5,554 nucleotides of DNA from Chloroflexota bacterium (GTDB lineage: Bacteria; Chloroflexota; Ktedonobacteria; Ktedonobacterales; Ktedonobacteraceae), in assembly GCA_005881295.1 (NCBI GenBank), contig VBHS01000250.1, positions 1 through 5,554 on the forward strand, given 5' to 3'. Both the position numbers and the translations under genes were made by a program. The notes under the pieces were generated by a model that was not told where the DNA came from, searched no databases, and was given only the letters and a program-made list of their open reading frames with translations. This document shows, in pieces, positions 1 through 4,813 of the stretch (positions within the stretch are counted from its first letter, which is position 1; each line of letters starts with the position of its first letter).

Positions 1-1272
1 ATTAGCGATCGGACCAACAAAGAGTACCTGGGCAGCACCAAGGTAGACGCCCAGCAAACCAAATGCCATCGAGACCAGCGCGGCCCAACCGATGGGGAGT
101 TTCTGCGGCGTGTTCCAATCCTCCACGTTGTACTGCCCCCGGCGGAAAATGAAGTGTTCCTCAATGAGAATAATACCCCAGGGACCAAGCCAGTAGGTAA
201 TAATCAGCAGAAAGTCGCTCAGAGTATTGTTGAAGTTGGGGACGGCCGGGATAGCGATCAGCAAGTAAAACACAGCGGCGAACAATGTCCACATGATACG
301 ACCGACGCGTTGGAAGGACTTGCCAAGCACCTGCATGGAGAGTCCGATGCTATAAGCATTGGGGATATTGTTGGCAATAATACTCAGCGAAAGCAGGAGC
401 AGCAGGACATTCCCAAAACTACCTAAAGGCTGGGCTACTGCCGCCAGTAGGTCGCCTCCACTTTCCTTGTAAGCAGTAGTCAAAGCCATGCCAAATATCT
501 CCAGGACAATGCAGGGAATGGCAATACCCAGGAAGGTGAACCAGAAGACACGTGATGCTGGTGTCTCTTCAGGCTGCTTGACGTTGTAGTCAGCAGCATA
601 GGAACTCCAACCGGTAGCGAAACCGTAGACAGCGCCTCCGAAGGAGATGAAGGAAGCGATCTCAGCAATGCCAAGCGCAGGTGTAGGAATGATTGACACT
701 CTTGGTCCTGCAATCATCAGCAGAATCAGGAAAATGATGGCTGCAGGTATCCAGGCGTAACGTGCATAGCGATGGATATGCTTGTACCCATATATACTGA
801 AAATTGTGGTCAATACCACAATGATGAGAATAGCCACTGGCCGGGCAATAGTCCCTCCGCTCACTGCTGCTACTAACTGACCCCCTACGATCGCGTTGAC
901 AGCTGACCAACCAGTGCATGCCGCTACGTTGAAGAGCGCCATGATAACCGCGCCGGCCCAACCGAATGAGAAACGCGTGATGGTCATCTGGCGCAGGCCT
1001 AGTTTGGGACCCATGGTCGAGAAGAAGGCCACCGGGAGAGAACCAAGAATATTGAAGAGCATGATAGCAGCAACACTGTCCCAAAACCCAAGACCAAATA
1101 TAGGGATGGCTATTGCGCCAAGGGCAACAGTAGAAATCACAAGATTCGCTGAAAACCAGATGGTGAAGTTATCGGAGATGCGCATATGTGCGCGGCCTTT
1201 GGGAGAGACACGTTCAATACCCTGCGTCTCTATACTGTGTTCTTCTGGGATGGAGATAGTATCAGAACCCAT
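1..1272 (-). CDS. NCS1-family nucleobase:cation symporter (purine/cytosine permease type), 3' end outside window
   Basis: Reading from ATG at 1272 gives 424 codons without a stop up to the window edge, so the C-terminus is missing. The protein is an integral membrane permease expected to import a nucleobase or related compound (cytosine, purine, allantoin or hydantoin type) with a cation. After a hydrophilic N-terminus of about 30 residues come many hydrophobic segments, starting near 38-60, 65-85 and 102-135. Family-like signatures are the RISDNFTIWFSAN entry to TM1 (31-43), GWSSYAADYN (221-230, the W-x-x-Y-x-x-DY region), NNIPNAYS (301-308) and FIFRRGQYNVEDWN (374-387). The start is supported by AAGGAG at 1288-1283, 10 nt upstream. 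That Shine-Dalgarno lies inside a tiny upstream ORF whose stop is 4 nt before this ATG, suggesting coupling. It lies 135 bp after the APC permease with no terminator between, so co-transcription is likely. Family assignment is firm; the substrate cannot be told from sequence. Confidence 0.9.
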   Translation of the reverse strand, partial: MGSDTISIPEEHSIETQGIERVSPKGRAHMRISDNFTIWFSANLVISTVALGAIAIPIFGLGFWDSVAAIMLFNILGSLPVAFFSTMGPKLGLRQMTITRFSFGWAGAVIMALFNVAACTGWSAVNAIVGGQLVAAVSGGTIARPVAILIIVVLTTIFSIYGYKHIHRYARYAWIPAAIIFLILLMIAGPRVSIIPTPALGIAEIASFISFGGAVYGFATGWSSYAADYNVKQPEETPASRVFWFTFLGIAIPCIVLEIFGMALTTAYKESGGDLLAAVAQPLGSFGNVLLLLLSLSIIANNIPNAYSIGLSMQVLGKSFQRVGRIMWTLFAAVFYLLIAIPAVPNFNNTLSDFLLIITYWLGPWGIILIEEHFIFRRGQYNVEDWNTPQKLPIGWAALVSMAFGLLGVYLGAAQVLFVGPIAN

Positions 1273-1276
1273 CGAA

Positions 1277-1321
1277 TCAATTCTCCTTGTACGAAAGAAT
1301 CTCGCGCAACATATCTGGCAT
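1277..1321 (-). CDS. Candidate 14-residue upstream peptide MPDMLREILSYKEN
   Basis: ATG at 1321 is preceded by GGAGG at 1334-1330 with an 8-nt spacer, a near-ideal ribosome binding site that serves no other start. The frame runs 14 codons to TGA at 1279-1277, 4 nt before the ATG of the NCS1 permease. Its Lys-Glu codons near the end (AAG GAG) are the permease Shine-Dalgarno. Translation of this ORF would therefore bring ribosomes onto the permease start, so it may act as a translational coupler or leader peptide; this role is inferred. I recognise no known peptide family. A chance ORF is the alternative, but the strong binding site argues for translation. Confidence 0.45.
   Translation of the reverse strand: MPDMLREILSYKEN
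1283..1288 (-). promoter_or_regulatory. Shine-Dalgarno of the NCS1 permease, embedded in the tiny upstream ORF
   Basis: AAGGAG on the minus strand, 10 nt before the ATG at 1272. It coincides with the Lys-Glu codons of the 14-residue ORF, so a ribosome finishing that ORF would cover and then release this site. Confidence 0.7.
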
Positions 1322-1343
1322 GTGATCTTCCTCCAGCCTCGCG

Positions 1344-1415
1344 TTAATTCTCTTTAGACATCGGTGTCTCTCGACCTTTGTTCCGCAGCGAATCTGGCAA
1401 AACCTCTCTAGACAT
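1344..1415 (-). CDS. Candidate 23-residue ORF overlapping the end of the APC permease
   Basis: ATG at 1415-1413 overlaps the last codons and stop of the APC permease gene (ATGTCTAG arrangement) in another frame and runs 23 codons to TAA at 1346-1344. The Shine-Dalgarno is poor, so translation would rely on re-initiation from the permease. Its product contains LPDSLR and ends MSKEN, resembling MPDMLR and YKEN of the downstream 14-residue ORF, which hints at a degenerate duplication. An internal ATG at 1361 would give only MSKEN. Function unknown; a chance ORF is quite possible. Confidence 0.25.
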   Translation of the reverse strand: MSREVLPDSLRNKGRETPMSKEN

Positions 1416-2895
1416 CCGCACTTAGATCTTCCCAACCCGCTTCGCTGTTGGCTACCATACTGGCAATACCAGCTAATACCAACCAGCCCACCGTGAGACC
1501 ACCAACTATGCCCCCCCAAATGTTGCTAGGAATCTGCTGTGGTATTGGCGAAAAGGATAGTGTGACAATGATAGCCAGCACGCAGGCAAGAGGCGCAACA
1601 ATTATACATGCCCACAGGACAGGCATAGGAAAGATGCGCCGCTCGTGAAAGCCTCGCCGATCCCGCAAGTAGAGCGCCAGAAGGTTGATAAACAAGAAAG
1701 AACTGGAGATTGCCCATACCATGCTATGTGCATACAGACTTACTGTGAACAGCTCGTTGGAAAGATTTACGGGATTGCCAAGCGAAATAAGGTATGGCAG
1801 CAGAAAGACAATCGCTGCGAACAGCACGGCAACAGTGGTCTGGAATATGATGGCGTTGAGAGGGACGCGATTTTCATCGAGCTTTCCCAGGCTTATTGGC
1901 AAACGTCGATCAAGAGCGGCTACCAGCAGGAGGCGTGCAAAGATGCTGTTGAATAAGGCGGTGAGGATAATAAAGAAGGCAATTACGCAGGTGACGGCGA
2001 TACCACCAGTGAACTTTCCAAACACCTGGTCGATGGTACGGATGATTGAGAATGGTCCGCTGCTTGCTGCTTGTGGTCCTTGAACCACGAGCAGAGCGAA
2101 GGTGACGATTAGATAACTCACGAGAACGAGTAGCCCACCGCGGAAGAGGTGGCGTGAAACCACTTTGAAGTCGGTGATCTCACTGCCCAACGTCATCGAA
2201 ACGTTTGCACCTAAAAACGCAAGGATGACCGTGCTAAAAAGCACATAGTTTCCTGGCTGTATAGCCAGGTCGCTGGCACGAGTAATGCTTGTGGCTGCAT
2301 GATGGCCTGTCGCCAGCCAGATGAGAGCTGCCACCCCCAGGAGAGCGATCACGCAGAGCATCAGGACCGTGGTCATGTTGACAATGATCTGCACCACGCG
2401 AAAGTGCTGCAAGGACAAAATTGCTGAGAGGATCAGAATGAAAACGATAAACACTCCCTGTACTCGGGGTTCTGCAAGCCAGTTTCTGTTGAGTCCCTGG
2501 AGTAACGTGACGGCAATTCCTGCACTACCGACCATCCCCAGGATACCGGGGACCCAGAAAGAGACTCCGACAAAGAAACTCCAGAAACTACCAAGGGCTT
2601 TCTGCGTCCAGTTGTAGAGAGAGCCGTCGTGAGAAAACATCGTTCCCAACTGCGCTGTTGCAATGATGCAGGGAAGGAAGAAGGCGAATGCGCCGATGAT
2701 CCAGTAGGTAAAAGCAGCTGCTCCTGCCCCAGTAGTCCCAACCGCATTGTTGATGAAGAACATAACCATCAGGAAGATCATCGTCATATCGAATGTTCCC
2801 AACTTGCGTGGCATTGCCTGGCGCACATAGTCTTCTGATGGAAGTTCTTCTTCCCTCCAGCGCTTCCCCGGGAGTTTTGTCCCGATCACCAGCAT
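1408..2895 (-). CDS. APC-superfamily (amino acid/polyamine type) permease
   Basis: A 495-residue integral membrane protein with about 12 hydrophobic segments, the usual size and topology for amino acid-polyamine-organocation transporters. A hydrophilic N-terminus of about 30 residues leads into TM1 (about 36-56), which carries the glycine-rich break NNAVGTTGAGAAAFTYW (49-65). LGANVSMTLGSEITD lies at the TM6 position, where APC proteins have the second discontinuous substrate-site helix. Charged loops such as ALDRRLP and LYLRDRRGFHERR separate later helices. It probably imports or exchanges an amino acid or polyamine; the substrate is not predictable. Start choice is uncertain: AGGAG at 2902-2898 is only 2 nt from the ATG at 2895 but 8 nt from an in-frame GTG at 2889, which would shorten the protein by two residues. 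The 105 bp upstream, after erm, hold no promoter I trust and only a weak 6-bp inverted repeat (2967-2989). It probably forms an operon with the NCS1 permease downstream. Confidence 0.88.
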   Translation of the reverse strand: MLVIGTKLPGKRWREEELPSEDYVRQAMPRKLGTFDMTMIFLMVMFFINNAVGTTGAGAAAFTYWIIGAFAFFLPCIIATAQLGTMFSHDGSLYNWTQKALGSFWSFFVGVSFWVPGILGMVGSAGIAVTLLQGLNRNWLAEPRVQGVFIVFILILSAILSLQHFRVVQIIVNMTTVLMLCVIALLGVAALIWLATGHHAATSITRASDLAIQPGNYVLFSTVILAFLGANVSMTLGSEITDFKVVSRHLFRGGLLVLVSYLIVTFALLVVQGPQAASSGPFSIIRTIDQVFGKFTGGIAVTCVIAFFIILTALFNSIFARLLLVAALDRRLPISLGKLDENRVPLNAIIFQTTVAVLFAAIVFLLPYLISLGNPVNLSNELFTVSLYAHSMVWAISSSFLFINLLALYLRDRRGFHERRIFPMPVLWACIIVAPLACVLAIIVTLSFSPIPQQIPSNIWGGIVGGLTVGWLVLAGIASMVANSEAGWEDLSADV

Positions 2896-3000
2896 GTCTC
2901 CTTTCTGCCCTTGCGTTCAAATAAGTACGCTCAAACACACAAAGAAGTGTACAACAGTTAGCGGGAGCAGAAAAGGTCTCAACTTCTGCATAGTACTAAA

Positions 3001-3903
3001 TTACTGGTAGGGACGCCCCGCCTGTTTTCGCCAGTATTTTCGAGTTCGATGTACCTTTTGTAATCTTTTTTGTTCCTGTAAAAGACGCTTCTCGCTCCCC
3101 ACTATCCTGTCTATTACCTGCTCATTCCCTACGTTTTTGTAGTACTCGAATACGTTTAGCCACTGCTCCATCGATAATGATGTTGGCGTTGCATCAAGAT
3201 CAAAGGCCAGTTCTCTTCTCATATGCTTGAGTTGTTGCCAGGTAAAAATACCTTTGAGAATAGAGCTCAGCGTCGGCCGCCATGTTGTAAAACCATACAC
3301 GACAAAGTCGCGGAAGCACTGCTTATCCGCAGGGTTCACCAGGGGCGGCCCTCTTTTGCGCAGCCGCAGCATGACCACGTCAACTCGCGGCTCAGGCACA
3401 AAATCCTTGCGCCGGAAACGATGCACAATCTCCACCTCAAACCAGGGCTTCAGCAATAACGAGCGCAAGCATTCATGTGGCCTTCCAACAAACATACCTG
3501 CTGCTTCCTTCTGCATAGCAAGGTAAGCATCCTCCGGCGGATATTCCTCCGCCGTGAGCCGGGTCACAATAGCCGTAGTGATATTGAATGGAATATTCGC
3601 AAACACTTTGTACGGCTTACGAGGCAAACGATAGTGCAGGAAATCGCCTTCGTGGATCGTCACATTGGGCATAGACACAAATTTCTGAAAAAGCAGAGCT
3701 GACAGGCGCGGATCTTTCTCAATTGCGATAACCTGTTTGCAGCGCTGGGCAAGCTGCTCAGTTATCATGCCCTTGCCGGGGCCTATTTCATACACAACAT
3801 CGTCATAACCAATGGTACACCTATTGAGTAGCGAGGTAACAAGGCGCGGATCCTTGAGAAAGTGTTGCGCATAGAAGATACTTGGGCGGAAAGAAGATGA
3901 CAT
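3001..3903 (-). CDS. erm: Erm-type 23S rRNA (adenine-N6)-methyltransferase
   Basis: This enzyme uses S-adenosylmethionine to methylate N6 of an adenine in 23S rRNA (A2058 in E. coli numbering), which blocks macrolide, lincosamide and streptogramin B binding. The order of motifs fits: YAQHFL (11-16) for the family's SQNFL, motif I YEIGPGKG (38-45) binding SAM, acidic IEKD (61-64), EGDF (85-88), catalytic motif IV NIPFN (103-107), then HRFRRKDFVPEPRVDVVMLRLRKR and the Erm-like RDFVVYGFTTWRPTL. NIPF rather than NLPY favours Erm over the housekeeping RsmA/KsgA. At 300 residues it is longer than firmicute Erm proteins (about 245) because of a basic C-terminal tail (about 268-300), as seen in actinobacterial types. 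The start has AAAGGA about 7 nt upstream. It follows its own promoter and a regulatory leader with an arrest-type peptide, which strongly supports a resistance role. Methylation level (mono- or di-) and the exact erm class cannot be told. Confidence 0.9.
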   Translation of the reverse strand: MSSSFRPSIFYAQHFLKDPRLVTSLLNRCTIGYDDVVYEIGPGKGMITEQLAQRCKQVIAIEKDPRLSALLFQKFVSMPNVTIHEGDFLHYRLPRKPYKVFANIPFNITTAIVTRLTAEEYPPEDAYLAMQKEAAGMFVGRPHECLRSLLLKPWFEVEIVHRFRRKDFVPEPRVDVVMLRLRKRGPPLVNPADKQCFRDFVVYGFTTWRPTLSSILKGIFTWQQLKHMRRELAFDLDATPTSLSMEQWLNVFEYYKNVGNEQVIDRIVGSEKRLLQEQKRLQKVHRTRKYWRKQAGRPYQ

Positions 3904-3910
3904 TACACGT

Positions 3911-4002
3911 TCCTTTCAAGATGCAAGGCAAACAACAGGCACAAAAAAGCCGCAGAGCTGATTGGCTCATGCGACTCTATGCGAAGCCCGATCTTGAAAA
4001 GA
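3911..4002 (-). promoter_or_regulatory. Inverted repeat that can sequester the erm Shine-Dalgarno
   Basis: In the transcript, UCUUUUCAAGAU (4002-3991) can pair with AUCUUGAAAGGA (3922-3911), giving 12 continuous pairs with one G-U. The second arm contains the whole erm Shine-Dalgarno AAAGGA, so formation of this helix would block translation. The 68-nt loop holds the terminator hairpin. The 8-mer TGAAAGGA of this binding site also occurs at the leader-peptide binding site (4146-4139), so the anti-Shine-Dalgarno arm could alternatively pair there. Pairing is read directly; its use in the cell is inferred from known erm translational attenuators. Confidence 0.65.
3943..3978 (-). terminator. Intrinsic terminator (attenuator) upstream of erm
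   Basis: The transcript forms a 10-bp core stem (3975-3965 with 3958-3949, one G-U and one bulged U at 3969) around a 6-nt loop CAAUCA, followed directly by six U (3948-3943). The stem can extend by three pairs into the U-tract. It lies between the leader peptide and the erm start, ending 39 nt before the ATG. No gene ends just upstream except the leader peptide, so it is best explained as an attenuator that stops erm transcription when not induced, as proposed for ErmK/ErmD-type leaders. Confidence 0.65.
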
Positions 4003-4101
4003 CGGTGTGGCAGGTAACACGCGACATCCACGTTCATAGACGAGACGCGGAACACGCGCACTCAAGCAGTAGATCCCAGATGGGCTCCGCTCAGACCTGC
4101 C
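3981..4101 (-). promoter_or_regulatory. Alternative long-range pairings in the erm leader
   Basis: Two further complementarities involve the leader-peptide region. GGCAGGU (4101-4095, inside the codons for Arg11-Gln12-Val13) pairs perfectly with ACCUGCC (4015-4009). GCGGAGCCC, directly after the leader stop (4090-4082), pairs over 9 bp (one G-U) with GGGCUUCGC (3989-3981), extendable by three more pairs past a bulge. The two helices cross each other, and the second crosses the Shine-Dalgarno-hiding helix, so they cannot all coexist in a simple fold. This is the kind of competition expected in an attenuator. Which structure prevails needs a folding calculation. Confidence 0.5.
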
Positions 4102-4132
4102 GTAAGCGTATCATTACGCCGATACCTTTCAT
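4091..4132 (-). CDS. Erm leader peptide MKGIGVMIRLRQV with macrolide-arrest motif
   Basis: ATG at 4132 has an excellent AAGGA (4143-4139) with a 6-nt spacer and lies about 18 nt after the predicted transcription start. The frame gives 13 residues and TGA at 4093-4091. Residues 9-11 are Arg-Leu-Arg, matching the +X+ arrest motif at which macrolide-bound ribosomes stall; the ErmD leader arrests in the same way at MRLR. Stalling would place Leu10 (4105-4103) in the P site and Arg11 (4102-4100) in the A site, covering the downstream segment 4101-4095 that can pair with 4015-4009. The peptide is expected to act only in cis, as the drug sensor for erm. An in-frame ATG at 4147 would add five residues but lies almost at the transcript 5' end and lacks a binding site. 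Not recognised as a previously named leader. Confidence 0.75.
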   Translation of the reverse strand: MKGIGVMIRLRQV

Positions 4133-4156
4133 ACTATATCCTTTCATAATGCGCTA

Positions 4157-4185
4157 ATTATAGCCTACTGGATTAACGTTGTCCA
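4157..4185 (-). promoter_or_regulatory. Sigma-70 type promoter of the erm leader
   Basis: On the minus strand, TGGACA (4185-4180, five of six to consensus) is followed after exactly 17 nt by a perfect TATAAT (4162-4157). Transcription should start near 4150, just before the leader-peptide binding site. The promoter lies 37 nt beyond the stop of the decayed cyclase gene, giving erm its own transcript independent of upstream genes. Confidence 0.8.
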
Positions 4186-4221
4186 GGGTTTTCATCTCTC
4201 CAAAACCAGGAAGAATACACG

Positions 4222-4552
4222 CTATTTGTCCTCTCCCTCCGGCGGCAGTTCTTCTAATTGGGGCAACGGAGTTGGTACATGGAACTCAATCCAGCTTTCA
4301 ACGATTTTGCCATTGGCGATACGATCGGTACTCTTCCCATTGATGGTATCGGACTCGGCAACCTCTTCAGGATTGGCTGGCATGGTCATCACCGGCCCGA
4401 CAGGAGTACTACTGCGGGCAGTCACGTGCGTTATGACTTTGTCGTCTTCGACGGTCTGATCGTCAACAATAAATTGCATTTTCGGGTAGCCACTGAGGAA
4501 ATGCGTGACGAACTGAACGCCTGACAAGTGCCTTGTTTGCCTCTGTTGACAT
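4222..4552 (-). pseudogene. Decayed SnoaL-like polyketide cyclase / ester cyclase family gene
   Basis: AAGGAG (4564-4559) sits 6 nt before ATG at 4552, and the frame begins MSTEANKALVRR, a typical N-terminus of small SnoaL-like proteins. It then reads non-homologous sequence to a stop at 4463. From about 4524 another frame carries the rest of the family pattern: GVQFVTHFLSGYPKMQFIVDDQ, then DDKVITHVTARSS and STDRIANGKIVESWIEF, ending with TAG at 4222. Intact members are usually about 130-150 residues; the two parts sum to about 112. The missing part is the early helix region with the DELFAPDFVDH-like stretch. This points to a deletion of roughly 30-40 codons whose length was not a multiple of three, near 4515-4525. 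A 101-residue product from TTG at 4527 is possible but would lack the N-terminal part of the fold and has no binding site. The family fold is a small alpha+beta barrel with varied roles, so no activity is claimed. Confidence 0.7.
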
Positions 4553-4591
4553 AAAGATCTCCTTTCTGCCTGTTAGGAACACACGGATACT

Positions 4592-4628
4592 CATCCTCCT
4601 CTGCCTTGAGGATGTCTGTTTGACATCC
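4592..4628 (-). repeat. Two overlapping, mutually exclusive hairpins upstream of the cyclase relic
   Basis: GGATGTC at 4610-4616 pairs with GACATCC at 4622-4628 (7 bp, 5-nt loop). CATCCTC at 4592-4598 pairs with GAGGATG at 4608-4614 (7 bp, 9-nt loop). The arms share 4610-4614, so only one can form. They lie 40-76 nt before the relic's ATG, in its probable 5' untranslated region. They may be the remains of a regulatory leader or chance; no known riboswitch is recognised. Confidence 0.4.
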
Positions 4629-4673
4629 ATCATTGGAAAAAGCGAGGTGATTGCTAGATGTAAGCCATGATTC

Positions 4674-4711
4674 ATGAAAACATCAAGAGGAAACACTCTC
4701 GATGTTTTCAT
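4674..4711. repeat. Long imperfect hairpin between the PrsW-family gene and the cyclase relic
   Basis: ATGAAAACATC (4674-4684) and GATGTTTTCAT (4701-4711) are perfect inverted repeats of 11 bp. Inside them, after one mismatch, AGAG (4686-4689) pairs with CTCT (4696-4699) around a 6-nt loop. It lies about 100 nt downstream of the PrsW-family stop on the minus strand. It could be that gene's terminator, but there is no clean T-tract after the stem on either strand, so a binding site or decay-blocking hairpin is equally possible. Confidence 0.6.
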
Positions 4712-4813
4712 CATTGCACGTCTATCCACTCACTAACACGTTGTGAGGGGTAGAAGAGGTTGCATTCTCTCTTCAACCATGTCTACCGGGGTAAGCTACC
4801 GGCCAACAACAGT

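Noticed and set aside
896..1357. A 153-codon plus-strand ORF opposite the NCS1 permease
   Set aside because: It is a shadow: the opposite strand carries clear NCS1 motifs across the same bases, and this product shows no family pattern.
2897..2909. 13-bp sequence before the APC permease identical to 4558-4570 before the cyclase relic
   Set aside because: Both contain the Shine-Dalgarno AAAGGAGA; the shared extra bases are too few to claim duplication or common regulation.
2967..2989. GCAGAA/TTCTGC inverted repeat after erm as a terminator
   Set aside because: Only 6 bp with an 11-nt loop and no T-tract in the erm direction; too weak to call.
2896..3000. Promoter for the APC permease in the gap after erm
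   Set aside because: TTGAGA and TTGTAC occur, but no acceptable -10 box follows at 16-18 nt.
3001..3903. Housekeeping 16S dimethyltransferase RsmA/KsgA
   Set aside because: Motif IV is NIPF rather than NLPY, the C-terminal region matches Erm patterns, and the gene has an arrest-peptide leader.
3882..4157. A 91-codon plus-strand ORF antisense to the erm leader
   Set aside because: It covers the leader peptide, terminator and inverted repeats in antisense, has no recognisable domain and no convincing binding site; the minus-strand regulatory reading explains the sequence better.
4463..4729. An 88-codon minus-strand ORF starting at 4729
   Set aside because: Only its segment MSTEANKALVRR from the internal ATG at 4552 is meaningful; the upstream part is untranslated leader and the downstream part is the shifted frame of the cyclase relic.
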